64,000 nucleotides of DNA, taken from a virus. Below are positions 33,989 through 42,827 of the stretch, piece after piece. The position numbers were made by a program, and so were the translations under genes. The stretch lies in the IMG/VR virus record IMGVR_UViG_3300030329_002114, positions 1 through 64,000 of that record. One strand, given 5' to 3'. The notes under the pieces are model-generated. The model saw only the letters and a list, made by a program, of their open reading frames with translations, was not told where the DNA came from and did no database searches. Position 1 is the first letter of the stretch. Every line of letters begins with the position of its first letter.

Positions 33989-34900
33989 ATGGAAGATCAA
34001 GTACAAGATGTCGTTGCTGAGGAAACTACAAACGACAACGCAGGTAACGAGAACGTAACTGACGTTCTAGAACCGTTTAGCCCAGATTTCAATCCTGAAA
34101 CGGGGCGATATACGGGAGAGCAAAAGGTTGAAACTGAGCAACCTGTAGCAGAGCAAGAGGCTGAACCTCAAGAGCAACGCTACGAATATTGGCAAAGTAA
34201 ATATGATCAGAAGGCGAGTGAGTACAACAGAATGGAAGAAAGGATAAAAGAACTTGAAACTGTGGAGCCTATAGCAAAGCACATCAAGGACAATCCTTGG
34301 ATTCTTGATAATGTTGCATCATCACTCTCTGGTAATTCCCCTAAGGTTGCCGGGCAACCCGAATCTCAGGGCTTACCAAAGAAACCCGAAAGACCTAGTA
34401 AGCCAAGCAATTATGATCCATCAGAAGCATATATGGATCCTGAATCAGCCAGCTTTAAATATCGTGATGCACTCGATAATTACCGTGAAGACTTGGTTAG
34501 CTACCAAGAGAATATGGAAATACATCGAAATCAAGAAGCTGAAAAGCAATATCAATTGCAACAACAACAGCAACAACAAGCTATGGCAGTTCAGCAACGA
34601 GAAGCTATGCAGAGAAACTTAATGGAGAACTATAATTACACCCCCGAAAGAGCGGGTGAGTTTATTAAATATTATTCTTCTCCCGATAGTATATCTCTAG
34701 AGAATCTAGTTGCTTTAGACAGAATCAGGAATGCTCCAAGTACCGCTGAGGTGGATACGAGACAGAAGGCTGAGATGATGAAGAATCGTCAAAATCGGGT
34801 AAATATTCCTCCCCCTCCAAGTGTTGGTGGTGGAGAGAATCAACCTCAATACACAGACGAAGACTTATTTAATCTTAGCTTGATGCAAAAAAAAAGATAG
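33989..34900 (+). CDS. Scaffolding protein
   Basis: I take the second ATG (33989), which is spaced about 9 bases from the AAGGAG site; 33983 is also possible. The product is very acidic at the N-terminus, rich in Gln and Glu, predicted coiled-coil in the middle (Q-rich tract near 185-200), and lacks any catalytic motif. These are normal features of a capsid assembly scaffold. It lies directly before the major capsid gene. Confidence 0.75.
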   Translation: MEDQVQDVVAEETTNDNAGNENVTDVLEPFSPDFNPETGRYTGEQKVETEQPVAEQEAEPQEQRYEYWQSKYDQKASEYNRMEERIKELETVEPIAKHIKDNPWILDNVASSLSGNSPKVAGQPESQGLPKKPERPSKPSNYDPSEAYMDPESASFKYRDALDNYREDLVSYQENMEIHRNQEAEKQYQLQQQQQQQAMAVQQREAMQRNLMENYNYTPERAGEFIKYYSSPDSISLENLVALDRIRNAPSTAEVDTRQKAEMMKNRQNRVNIPPPPSVGGGENQPQYTDEDLFNLSLMQKKR

Positions 34901-34977
34901 ATGGTTTAACGAAATAATCTAGAGCAACTCGATACAATTGAATTTGAGTTCTTCTAGGTTTAGGAGGATATAATAAT

Positions 34978-36285
34978 ATGGCAAGTAATGCCAAAGTAAT
35001 GACTCATACGGGTGTCTTATATAGTGATCGTAGAGATTTTTATATACGCCCTAATGTAGTTAAGGAACTGTGGACCGATGTTGCGCCTTTCACAACTGTG
35101 ATTGCAAATCAAAACACTATGACTGGAATGGCTGATCCGCAGTTTAAAATGTTTGAACACCGCAACCCCTGGGCAAAGCAATACGCTCAAGTTCATTCAG
35201 ATGCAAATAATCAAGCGTTTGATGCAGATAATGCTGAAGATGATCTAGAAATAAAGGCTGGTTCTATTGTAGGGATGGAAGGTGAAGGTACTAGAACTTC
35301 TTATGACAGTCATATAGGCTTAATGCTTGAAGTGTGGGATTCAACCAAGACAACCAAAAGAGGAGTTCTTCTTATCACCGATAAAGGCACAAACAAGTGG
35401 GTTTGTAAAAATATGGGTGATGCAACAGTTACTACTTCAACAGATGATTATTTATTTGTAGTTGGAAACGCTTATGGTGAAGGAACTAATGCTGGAACTG
35501 CATGGAGCGATGAGCTAGCTGTAGTTTATAATCAATGTCAGATATTTAAAACACCACTGCAAATCACAGGTACTCTTTTAGAGGCTTCTTTGCGTGGAGA
35601 ATCATCTGAATTGGCTAGACTTCGTGAGCAAAAATCACAAGAGCATAAGGTTCAAAAAGAAAGAGCTTTCTTATTTGGTCGCTCACCAATTAATACAAGC
35701 GGCGGGTTTAATGATAACTCTTTAAGTGACACAAATGGTAATGTTGTTCGATCAACAATGGGTATTATCCCAGCAATTGAGAAGCACGGTGCTTCTTCAG
35801 GTGACGATCAGAATATATTCGAAATTTCTGAGGCTAGTTATAGCTATGGAAGTTTTGTAGATGATATGGAAAAAGTTTTCCAATATGTTCCTGAAGCTGG
35901 TATAAAACGTGCTTTCTGCGGAATGGGTGCTATGAGTTACTGGTCAAAAATGGCGGGTAGTTCAGGTTTGGCTGGAAACTCTGGTTGGACAGTAAATCTT
36001 GCAGATATGAAACGCGATTCATTGGGATTTAATTACAGAACCTTAGAGACACCTCACGGGGCGTTGCAGTTGATTCCAACTCCAGTCCTTAGAGATGCTT
36101 ACAACAAAACAATGCTTGTTGTTTCTGATGATAATCTCTTTCACGCTCAATACAGAGCGCCAAAGTTCCAAGCGAATATCTTAACGGATGATGCTTACGA
36201 TGGCGTAAAAGATCAATATTTTTCTGATGAAGGTATTGGTGTAAGTCTGATTGAAAGTCATAAGAAATTTTCCATCGTAGCATAA
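34978..36285 (+). CDS. Major capsid protein
   Basis: A 435-residue protein with a strong TAGGAGG ribosome site, placed between scaffold and small head genes, which is the position and size of HK97-fold capsid proteins. It has an N-terminal extended region, an E-loop-like glycine-rich segment and a helical QITGTLLEASLRGESSELARLREQ stretch. No single diagnostic motif is decisive, but the gene order leaves little alternative. Confidence 0.8.
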   Translation: MASNAKVMTHTGVLYSDRRDFYIRPNVVKELWTDVAPFTTVIANQNTMTGMADPQFKMFEHRNPWAKQYAQVHSDANNQAFDADNAEDDLEIKAGSIVGMEGEGTRTSYDSHIGLMLEVWDSTKTTKRGVLLITDKGTNKWVCKNMGDATVTTSTDDYLFVVGNAYGEGTNAGTAWSDELAVVYNQCQIFKTPLQITGTLLEASLRGESSELARLREQKSQEHKVQKERAFLFGRSPINTSGGFNDNSLSDTNGNVVRSTMGIIPAIEKHGASSGDDQNIFEISEASYSYGSFVDDMEKVFQYVPEAGIKRAFCGMGAMSYWSKMAGSSGLAGNSGWTVNLADMKRDSLGFNYRTLETPHGALQLIPTPVLRDAYNKTMLVVSDDNLFHAQYRAPKFQANILTDDAYDGVKDQYFSDEGIGVSLIESHKKFSIVA

Positions 36286-36297
36286 GGGAGGTTATTT

Positions 36298-36708
36298 ATG
36301 GCTAGACCTTATTTAGGTGGTTCGAATGCAGGTATAAAAGCGGTAAGTGCTGATGTGACATTACAACCTGCAGATTCTGGTAAAAAAATAGTTGTTGATG
36401 CAAGCGCAGCAGCAAACTTTACAATTACTTTACCAGCAACTGCATCCAGCAAAGGTTTTGAGTACGATATAGTTCTTGGAGTGGCAAGCAATGCTGCTGC
36501 AGAAGTGTTGGTTACTTCAGATACAAATATTGTTGGAGGGGTAATACTAAATGGCACGGGGGCAGTTACTGCAATAACATCTGGTGCAAGCAGAGGATTT
36601 GGAGATGCTTCAGACGCTGGTTCGCGTATGCACATAGTTTGCGATGGTTCACAATGGATTATCTTAAATGCAAATAGCGATGTAGCATTTGTTACTGCAT
36701 TCTCTTAA
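36298..36708 (+). CDS. Small head or decoration protein, 136 aa
   Basis: The protein is rich in Ala, Gly, Ser and Thr, beta-structured, and contains FTITLPATASSKGFEYDIVLG, a pattern common in phage decoration or head-fibre domains. It has a GGGAGG ribosome site and follows the major capsid gene by 12 bases. It may decorate the head surface. Confidence 0.6.
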   Translation: MARPYLGGSNAGIKAVSADVTLQPADSGKKIVVDASAAANFTITLPATASSKGFEYDIVLGVASNAAAEVLVTSDTNIVGGVILNGTGAVTAITSGASRGFGDASDAGSRMHIVCDGSQWIILNANSDVAFVTAFS

Positions 36709-36731
36709 TCGAGATAACTAAACAAAACGTG

Positions 36732-36756
36732 TTGGGGGGGCTTAATGCCCCTCCAA
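36732..36756 (+). terminator. Hairpin between head and connector genes
   Basis: TTGGGGGGGC (36732-36741) pairs with GCCCCTCCAA (36747-36756) with one mismatch around a TTAAT loop. No T run follows, so it may only partly terminate, lowering expression of the genes beyond the capsid region. Confidence 0.55.
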
Positions 36757-36769
36757 TATCGGAGATAAT

Positions 36770-37111
36770 ATGACACAAAAACAGATGATAGAATTGGTTC
36801 AGCAACATCATCCCGATATGGGGCAAACTGAAGCACGGATTCATTTAGGTCACGCATTAAGAGATTTTTGTGCAAAATCTAGAATATTGAAAAAAACATA
36901 CAGATTAACAGTAGCAACTAATAGTACAACGGGAAATGCTAATACTTATTATCCTTTTACAGGTTTAGCTGATCTTGCGGATACGTCTACTACAGACGGA
37001 GAAAGAATTTTAGAAATTGAAAGAGTAGATTATGATGGATATGAAATACCAAGGATTATTGATGGTCATGAAAAATTTATTCCAGATGGTGAGGCTGTAG
37101 GTAATTTCTAA
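36770..37111 (+). CDS. Head-tail connector protein (probable), 113 aa
   Basis: The N-terminus (MTQKQMIELVQQHHPDMGQTEARIHLGHALRDFC) is helical and resembles the small adaptor proteins that follow the capsid gene in podoviruses. It shares one base with the next gene's start, and a GGAG ribosome site is present. Function is from position. Confidence 0.55.
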   Translation: MTQKQMIELVQQHHPDMGQTEARIHLGHALRDFCAKSRILKKTYRLTVATNSTTGNANTYYPFTGLADLADTSTTDGERILEIERVDYDGYEIPRIIDGHEKFIPDGEAVGNF

Positions 37112-37524
37112 TGAGTGATAAAAAAAATGCAGAAAAAAAAGTATGGTGGATTCATAACAATAAAAGTATAGGACTCGCTCAAAGAACTGAAAATACTGAT
37201 GGTTCAAAGTATTCTGCTATAGCATCATCTGACGTTGGTAAGTATGCGTACATCCAAGCGATTGTAATGGATGAGGGATTTGGAAAAGTAGATACACCTG
37301 ATGGTTCAATAGGTATGTTAGAATCTCCAAATATACCCGAGGAATTCCACGAAGCTTTAACCTATTATGTTATTGCCAAGGGGTATGAAAAAACACCTGA
37401 AGGAAAGGGCTTAAATCAAGCTATGTACTTTAGAAGGCTTTATAAAGAATTGGTTAACGAAGCTAAGAAAAATTCAAACAGAGAAAAATCGGGTGTTTAC
37501 TCGGTGAAAGGGTATGATTTTTAA
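37111..37524 (+). CDS. Connector-region protein, 137 aa
   Basis: One-base overlaps on both sides place it in the connector block. The C-terminal half (EFHEALTYYVIAKGYEKTPEG, FRRLYKELVNEAKKN) resembles helical adaptor subunits of podovirus necks. The assignment is from context. Confidence 0.5.
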   Translation: MSDKKNAEKKVWWIHNNKSIGLAQRTENTDGSKYSAIASSDVGKYAYIQAIVMDEGFGKVDTPDGSIGMLESPNIPEEFHEALTYYVIAKGYEKTPEGKGLNQAMYFRRLYKELVNEAKKNSNREKSGVYSVKGYDF

Positions 37525-38249
37525 TGTCGTATTCACTTTCAATAAGTTTTAAAACTGGAATAGAAGATTTAATAGGAGCTGTTGGTGATGATGATTTAAT
37601 AACTCAAGCTATTAGACAAGCTGGTGCTGATGTAATTAATGCTATGCCACATCAGTCATTAGCTAGATACACTAGAACAGCAGCAATTACTACAGGGTCA
37701 GATGGAATTAGTATTAGAGATTACCACGTAATTTCTGTTGATAAAGACAATCATCAAGCAAAACAAATTCCCGTATCTGATAAAGCAAAATACAACGATG
37801 TAAATTCTATATACGGGGCAGTTAACACTGATCCTGTGTACTACATAAAAAATGAAACTTTGTATGTTATAGGAAATGCGGGGTCAAGTGAAACAACTGC
37901 AAATGTAAACTACATACCTATTATGCCAGTATCGGATGTTAGTATGAATACATCTTTAGAACACGGTTCTACTCAAGATTTCAATTTTCCGCAAGAATGC
38001 GATCATTTATTAATAATAGGTGGTGCTATGTACTGTTTAAATAGGTTGATTTCAGATGCAGTTACTCAAATGAAAACTTATGTCAATACAGATGAAGATG
38101 TTGAACTGGCAAATGCTCAACAAGGAATTATTGACAGATATACTGCTTTAAAGCAGTCTTTAACTCAAGATTATAATTTAAAATTACAAATATTTTTAAA
38201 CCAAGACACCCATGAGAGGAGTCAAGCTCGGGAAGGTGTCGTAGCTTAG
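37524..38249 (+). CDS. Head-to-tail adaptor-like protein, 241 aa
   Basis: The sequence, with a helical N-terminus, a beta-rich middle with VDKDNHQAKQIPV and a C-terminal helical region with FNFPQECDHLLIIGGAMYCLNRLI, resembles neck or adaptor proteins, especially the last helical segment, which is common to several phage adaptors. It overlaps the gene before it by one base. Confidence 0.55.
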   Translation: MSYSLSISFKTGIEDLIGAVGDDDLITQAIRQAGADVINAMPHQSLARYTRTAAITTGSDGISIRDYHVISVDKDNHQAKQIPVSDKAKYNDVNSIYGAVNTDPVYYIKNETLYVIGNAGSSETTANVNYIPIMPVSDVSMNTSLEHGSTQDFNFPQECDHLLIIGGAMYCLNRLISDAVTQMKTYVNTDEDVELANAQQGIIDRYTALKQSLTQDYNLKLQIFLNQDTHERSQAREGVVA

Positions 38250-38259
38250 GAGAAACAAG

Positions 38260-38535
38260 ATGGCTGAATTACAAAAATATTCCGTAAAGGAATCACTAAA
38301 TCAATTATTATACGATAGCGCAGTAGCAGTCTCCCCTGATAATGACAATGATGTAACTGGAGCTCCATACAAAGCATTATATGTAGGTGTCGGAGGAGAT
38401 GTTGCGTTAGACTTAAATAATAGCGGTGAGGCTATTGTATTTAAAAATCTAGCAAGTGGTCAGGTATTACCCGTTGTTTTTGATAGGGTAGACGCTACAG
38501 GAACAACTGCAACCAATTTAATAGCGTTGAAATAA
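38260..38535 (+). CDS. Small structural protein, 91 aa
   Basis: A short beta-rich protein (PYKALYVGVGGDVALDLNN, FKNLASGQVLPVVFDRVDATG), with the composition of phage baseplate or head-associated small proteins whose tail resembles decoration domains. It has an AGGAGAA ribosome site and overlaps the next frame by one base. Confidence 0.55.
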   Translation: MAELQKYSVKESLNQLLYDSAVAVSPDNDNDVTGAPYKALYVGVGGDVALDLNNSGEAIVFKNLASGQVLPVVFDRVDATGTTATNLIALK

Positions 38536-38666
38536 TGCTAGGGGCAATCAGACAAGTAGCTGTGAACTTTGTTCAGACAATATTAGATGCTGGATGGGGT
38601 GGGGCAGAAGCAATTATGCTTAAATGGGAGGAAACAAAAACCAATTGGGAAGATTTAACGGGATAA
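38535..38666 (+). CDS. Very small late protein, 43 aa
   Basis: The frame starts at an ATG that overlaps the previous stop (TAATG) and ends 4 bases before the fibre gene. It has an amphipathic helix (MLGAIRQVAVNFVQTILDAG) and a Trp-rich end. The function is unknown; the coupling supports expression. Confidence 0.5.
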   Translation: MLGAIRQVAVNFVQTILDAGWGGAEAIMLKWEETKTNWEDLTG

Positions 38667-38670
38667 TATT

Positions 38671-40428
38671 ATGGCAACTTTAACAGGTAAAAAAGTAAGC
38701 GAGAGTTACAAAGACTTACTACAAGTTTCAAATTCAAATAGTGGTGTAGATGCTACACTCAGAACAGTAGAAGATGGCGAAGGAACTTCTGCTGGTGTCC
38801 AGTTATCAACAACGGATACAAGTTTTAATGGTAATCATATTTTAAACGAGCAAGGCAGACAAAATCATGTAGTAAGTACAATGCCCTCTCCATATTATCA
38901 TTTTGATGGCACAAATGATTATATAAGTCTAGCAGATGATGACAGACTTTCCTTCAGTCCAAAATTAAGCATTTCTATCTGGTTTAAATGCAAAGAAAGT
39001 ACAATTAGTGGTGGTGAGGTTTTAATTAATAAATATAACGGAACTGGTAGTAATCGAGAATATACATTATATTTTGGTACAGACGAAAAATTAAATATTG
39101 GTATTAGTCCAACTGGTGGAGATGATGCTGTTGGAAGAGCAACTCCAGTACTTTCTAATTTAGACAAATGGAATCACGCTGTAGTTGTTTGGGATAGCGA
39201 TTATTCAACTGGAACAATAAAGATATACATAAATGGTATTGACCAAGGAACATTAACTGGTTCAGGCACTATTCCTACAGTTATGGCTAATAAAACTTCT
39301 ATTCTTACTATTGGGGCTAATGCTTCTGGTGCTGATAACTTTACTGGTGATATTGGACAAGTACAATTATGGAATATAGCACTTAGTGCATCTCAAGTTA
39401 AAGATTTGTATTCTGGAAAAAGCGTAGAGTACAAATATCAAGGTTCGCCCAATACAGAACTTATTACAAATGGCACAATGGAAGCCGACAGTAACTGGGC
39501 AGATAGAGGCTCTGTTACAACTAGTCGTTCATCAGAACAAGCAAAAACTGGAACATACTCTCGAAAAGTCGTTGCATCTGGCAGTGCTAGTGGTTGGGGG
39601 ATAGACTCAGATACTTTTACTACAGTTGCTGGTAAGCAATATAGATTATCTCTTTGGGTTTATCCAGACGATTCTACTCATATGAGGATTTTATTACACG
39701 ATGGTGGTGGTGGTGTTATTTACAGTAATGATGGCACAGGAATACTTGATAATTTAACACAAGACGCTTGGAATCATATTGAATATGACTTTGTTTCGGT
39801 AACTGGTGGCTCATCAGCACAGGTTAAATTAATGTATAAAGATGGCGAGGATGGCACTATATACTTTGATGATGTTTCTGTAAAGCAACTAGGCTGTACT
39901 CTAGAATTAGATGGTTCAGGTGTTGCATCTGATAAATGGTTAGATAAATCAGGAAACGATTTACATGGAACTCTTGGAGATGGAAGTGATGCTACAAAAA
40001 ATCCAGCTTTAGCTAATGCCCCTTCAGGTGATGATGGTTTAGTTTATGAAGAAGGCGATTTTACTCCTGCAATAAAATTTGGCAGTGGCACAACTGGGAT
40101 TACATACCATGCAAATACAGTTGGTAAATACTACAGAATTGGAAATACAGTTTTTATTACTGCAAATATTAAACTAACCAGCAAAGGTTCTTCTAGTGGT
40201 AATGCAAGAGTAACTGGGTTGCCTTATTCAGTCAATAGTGGGGCTGAACTCTCTGGGTTTGTTATGCCATATTGGACATTTACAAGTGGAAGTCATACAG
40301 GATTACAGGGGTCTGGTACTGAAATCGCTCTTTATGATAAAGCAGATGCTGGGTCAGTTGATTATATCACTGATGGAGATTTTGCAGATACTACAGAGTT
40401 TGGATTTTCAGGAACTTTCAATATATAA
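38671..40428 (+). CDS. Receptor-binding/tail fibre protein with LamG-like and CBM-like domains
   Basis: Residues about 75-250 form a concanavalin/LamG-like jelly roll (YYHFDGTNDYISLADDDRLSF, SISIWFKC, WNHAVVVWDSD, IYINGIDQGTL). Residues about 265-410 resemble a carbohydrate-binding module of the CBM4/9 type (NTELITNGTMEADSNWADRG, YRLSLWVYPDD, IYFDDVSV). The remaining C-terminal domain is a beta structure of the kind found at fibre tips. Such modular lectin-like proteins usually contact host glycans. It is likely the host-range protein of phage B. Confidence 0.75.
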   Translation: MATLTGKKVSESYKDLLQVSNSNSGVDATLRTVEDGEGTSAGVQLSTTDTSFNGNHILNEQGRQNHVVSTMPSPYYHFDGTNDYISLADDDRLSFSPKLSISIWFKCKESTISGGEVLINKYNGTGSNREYTLYFGTDEKLNIGISPTGGDDAVGRATPVLSNLDKWNHAVVVWDSDYSTGTIKIYINGIDQGTLTGSGTIPTVMANKTSILTIGANASGADNFTGDIGQVQLWNIALSASQVKDLYSGKSVEYKYQGSPNTELITNGTMEADSNWADRGSVTTSRSSEQAKTGTYSRKVVASGSASGWGIDSDTFTTVAGKQYRLSLWVYPDDSTHMRILLHDGGGGVIYSNDGTGILDNLTQDAWNHIEYDFVSVTGGSSAQVKLMYKDGEDGTIYFDDVSVKQLGCTLELDGSGVASDKWLDKSGNDLHGTLGDGSDATKNPALANAPSGDDGLVYEEGDFTPAIKFGSGTTGITYHANTVGKYYRIGNTVFITANIKLTSKGSSSGNARVTGLPYSVNSGAELSGFVMPYWTFTSGSHTGLQGSGTEIALYDKADAGSVDYITDGDFADTTEFGFSGTFNI

Positions 40429-40461
40429 ATTTTTTAATTGGATAATTAAAAGGAGTCAGTA

Positions 40462-40839
40462 ATGGCATTAGAAAAAGTGGTCGAAGTAGACCAAGTTGAA
40501 GTAAAAGGTGATTACTCAATACAAGTAAGAACTGCGACAAAAGTAATGGATGGTGGCAGTCAGATTGGTAGCACAAGTTATCATCGTCATGTGGTTCATC
40601 CAGATTCTGTACTTACATCAGAAGATGCAAAGGTAAAAAAGATTGCTGAAGCATTATGGGGCGATACAGAAAAAGAAGAATACTTTGTTTCTCAAAATGG
40701 ACACCCAAGTGGTGAACCAGCAAATAGTTGGACAGCAGTTCAGCTTAAAACTTATTTAAAAAACAATGGAATTTCTTATACAGAATCAGAAGCAAAATCT
40801 AGCTTACTTACAAAGGCAAAAGATAAGTATAACGAATAA
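40462..40839 (+). CDS. Fibre-associated protein with HeH/SAP-like C-terminus, 125 aa
   Basis: The C-terminal 40 residues (WTAVQLKTYLKNNGISYTES, followed by SLLTKAKDKY) match the short helix-extension-helix fold of HeH/SAP/LEM-type domains, often found at the ends of phage proteins. The N-terminal part is beta-rich. An AAGGAG ribosome site precedes it. The role is unknown, possibly assembling or attaching the fibre. Confidence 0.6.
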   Translation: MALEKVVEVDQVEVKGDYSIQVRTATKVMDGGSQIGSTSYHRHVVHPDSVLTSEDAKVKKIAEALWGDTEKEEYFVSQNGHPSGEPANSWTAVQLKTYLKNNGISYTESEAKSSLLTKAKDKYNE

Positions 40840-41132
40840 TGACTAATAAGTCCTTGAATAATAAGAGCCTAATTAAGAAAGTTCAAATAAGTTTAGGTAT
40901 TTATATCTCTTCAATCCTCGTGCTTTTAATAATTGCATATGGAATGGGTTGCAGGGATACTTATATAGCTGGATATTCTTTAAACCCAGATACGACAACA
41001 CATAATTCAACTATCTTTAATGAAATTGTTGATGCTGATAGCTCTGTTCATTGGTATGTGAAGTTGTACGATGGTGAGTTATGGTGCTACTTCCACAATC
41101 GCTATGAAATGGTAAAACGTGTCAGAAGATAG
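40839..41132 (+). CDS. Membrane-anchored protein of lysis region, 97 aa
   Basis: It has a basic N-terminus followed by a hydrophobic helix (LGIYISSILVLLIIAYGMGC). The GMGC end resembles a lipobox, so it could be lipid-modified at the Cys. The remainder is a small extracytoplasmic domain. It begins with a one-base overlap. It may belong to the lysis cassette. Confidence 0.55.
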   Translation: MTNKSLNNKSLIKKVQISLGIYISSILVLLIIAYGMGCRDTYIAGYSLNPDTTTHNSTIFNEIVDADSSVHWYVKLYDGELWCYFHNRYEMVKRVRR

Positions 41133-41211
41133 CGAAATACATTTTTGGATAGGCGTAACTGGATTTATTTGGGTCTTTATATTGATTGTTAGATGGCTAA
41201 TAGGTCTGTAG
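41119..41211 (+). CDS. Tiny membrane protein, 30 aa
   Basis: A GTG frame within the end of the previous gene encodes a hydrophobic helix (WIGVTGFIWVFILIVRWLIG). A membrane helix of this kind and the position at the start of the lysis block are suggestive, but no ribosome site is strong, so it may not be translated. Confidence 0.4.
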   Translation: MSEDSEIHFWIGVTGFIWVFILIVRWLIGL

Positions 41212-41531
41212 ATGGAAAACCTAAAACCGCTAGAAGTATACGAGGCGATGTCATTGATGACAATCTCGCCCTCAATATTAATATTAAGTGGTTGGGTCAG
41301 CTTTTGGTGCTTGTTGGCGGACTTTTTTATGGAGCTTGGCGTATTGAAAATCGTATCACAGTACTGGAACAAAGGATGGCTGAAGCTAATGAACAAATAT
41401 CCGAGCTTGTTTCAAAACATATATCTGAAGAACGTATTAGATATGAAAAGATGGAGGAAGAACTTCAATGGTATCAAAAAGAGCTCAACCTAAATCCCCT
41501 AAGTTGGCGAAAAAAGAAAAAAAGAAAGTAA
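41193..41531 (+). CDS. Membrane plus coiled-coil lysis-region protein, 112 aa
   Basis: The N-terminal part is basic, then a membrane helix (WLGQLLVLVGGLFYGAW, about 33-49), then a long coiled coil (VLEQRMAEANEQISELVSKH) and a very basic end (RKKKKRK). This is the layout of spanin-like or small holin-associated proteins in phages. It overlaps small frames on both sides. Confidence 0.55.
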   Translation: MANRSVDGKPKTARSIRGDVIDDNLALNINIKWLGQLLVLVGGLFYGAWRIENRITVLEQRMAEANEQISELVSKHISEERIRYEKMEEELQWYQKELNLNPLSWRKKKKRK

Positions 41532-41593
41532 TTGGGTTTATGGAAGTTTGTGCAAAGGTAGAGTCTATAATAAGAGGCAATGGAAATAATTAA
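41468..41593 (+). CDS. Small basic overlapping protein, 41 aa
   Basis: The ATG lies inside the previous gene in another frame and the stop overlaps the next gene's start. The N-terminal half is very basic (SKRAQPKSPKLAKKEKKK), the rest is a short amphipathic helix. Existence is supported only by the tight stop-start coupling with the holin-like gene. Confidence 0.4.
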   Translation: MVSKRAQPKSPKLAKKEKKKVIGFMEVCAKVESIIRGNGNN

Positions 41594-41913
41594 TGGAAGA
41601 ATTTTTAGCATTATACTCCGAAGCAGGAATGATCGGTGTTGTAGGGGCAATGTTTGTCTTTATGGTATATCAAAATGCTAAAAGAGCAGAACAGCAAGGT
41701 GAAGCTATACAAGAATTAAAAATAGAAAATAAAGGTCAGTCTGAGACTTTAGAAAACTTAGAAAGCATTGTATTAAAAATGTTAGATAGGTGGAACAAGT
41801 CTGATGAAACATCTTTAAGGCATCGAGAAGATATAACTAAAGAATTAAATGAGCTGTCAGATAAAGTTTCTTATATGTCTGGTAGAATTAATGGAGGCAA
41901 TAGCAATAGATAA
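41593..41913 (+). CDS. Holin-like protein (BhlA/UviB type), 106 aa
   Basis: The N-terminus (MEEFLALYSEAGMIGVVGAMFVFMVYQNAK) has a single membrane helix beginning within the first 30 residues, and the rest is a coiled coil, the typical form of BhlA/UviB-like holin or holin-associated proteins. It is followed by another small membrane protein and the muralytic gene. Not a decisive identification. Confidence 0.6.
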   Translation: MEEFLALYSEAGMIGVVGAMFVFMVYQNAKRAEQQGEAIQELKIENKGQSETLENLESIVLKMLDRWNKSDETSLRHREDITKELNELSDKVSYMSGRINGGNSNR

Positions 41914-42128
41914 TGGACTATGAACCTATAGACGTTTATCGTAATGATGTTAAAGAACGCCTTACGAGAATTGAAACAATTCTTAATAGAGAGCTGCCAG
42001 ATATTAAAGATCAATTAAAAGCTTTAAATGGCAGAACTAGCTCTTTAGAAAATTGGCGTAGTTATATGCTAGGTGGCATAGCTATATTAACAGTAATAAT
42101 AACTTGGAGTAATAAATGGATTGGATGA
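41913..42128 (+). CDS. XhlA-like lysis protein, 71 aa
   Basis: The first 45 residues form a coiled coil (VKERLTRIETILNRELPDIK), then a C-terminal membrane helix (YMLGGIAILTVIITW). This is the arrangement of hemolysin XhlA-like proteins that work with holins. It overlaps both neighbours. Confidence 0.65.
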   Translation: MDYEPIDVYRNDVKERLTRIETILNRELPDIKDQLKALNGRTSSLENWRSYMLGGIAILTVIITWSNKWIG

Positions 42129-42349
42129 ACTGGACTAATTTTGCATATGCTATGGTTTTGGTATTTACGATTATGGGCACGATGGTTGCTCAAAAGTACC
42201 GTATCGTAGTAAAGGAGTTAAAGGATGTGGCTCAGAAGTACAAAGAAGCGTCTAAGGATGGTAAAATTTCAGAAAAAGAAAAAGAACAACTGGCTAAAGA
42301 GTGTATGGATGTTATCATGGCTCTTGTTAAGCTCGTGTGGAGATTCTAA
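42116..42349 (+). CDS. Small membrane protein of lysis cassette, 77 aa
   Basis: One N-terminal membrane helix (FAYAMVLVFTIMGTMVAQKY) followed by a basic and acidic helical tail. It overlaps the preceding gene by 13 bases. It may be another holin-like component. The alternative frame in its last 40 bases could encode a lipoprotein signal for the downstream gene. Confidence 0.55.
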   Translation: MDWMNWTNFAYAMVLVFTIMGTMVAQKYRIVVKELKDVAQKYKEASKDGKISEKEKEQLAKECMDVIMALVKLVWRF

Positions 42350-42350
42350 T

Positions 42351-42827
42351 TTGTTAAATTCTAAACAAATAAAAGAAATTATCTCTGATACTTTAAAGGA
42401 TATAGATTTACATAGCGATGAAGCTGTCAGTCTTATCTATAATACTGGATTAGTTGAAAGCAGATATGAATACCTTAAACAAATCAAAGGGCCAGCGAAA
42501 GGTCTCTGGCAGTGTGAAAGTTGGGTGGCTGTAGATATATGTAAGAATTATTTAAAGTATAGAGAGCCTTTGATGAAAAAAGTAGCGAAGGCTTGTAAGT
42601 TAGAATGGAAGTATTTTTTAGACCCAAAAGAATCAGAGTGGGAAAATATACTTACTACTAATATATCAGCTCAAATAGCTATGTGTAGATTGCATTATAG
42701 GAGAGTCCCAAAACCTCTACCTAAAACAATTGAAGAGCAAGCGTCACAATGGAAAGTCTATTATAATACATCAAAGGGTAAAGGTACTGTAGAAAAGTTT
42801 CTACAAATAGTTAAACAATACGGATGA
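42351..42827 (+). CDS. Muralytic enzyme of lytic-transglycosylase/lysozyme type
   Basis: Near the N-terminus GLVESRYEYLKQIKGPAKGL followed by WQCE has the catalytic Glu and the GPA-G-L-W-Q pattern of phage transglycosylase-like lysins. I use a TTG start with a GGAG site 7 bases upstream. An in-frame ATG at 42309, inside the previous gene, would add MLSWLLLSSCGDSN, a plausible lipoprotein signal with LSSC lipobox, so the enzyme may exist in a secreted form. It would cleave peptidoglycan at lysis or be exported. Confidence 0.65.
   Translation: MLNSKQIKEIISDTLKDIDLHSDEAVSLIYNTGLVESRYEYLKQIKGPAKGLWQCESWVAVDICKNYLKYREPLMKKVAKACKLEWKYFLDPKESEWENILTTNISAQIAMCRLHYRRVPKPLPKTIEEQASQWKVYYNTSKGKGTVEKFLQIVKQYG

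Noticed and set aside
42225-42350. Full upstream extension of the muralytic enzyme frame
   Set aside because: It lies wholly inside the preceding membrane-protein gene in another frame; only the short form from 42351, or at most from 42309, is plausible.
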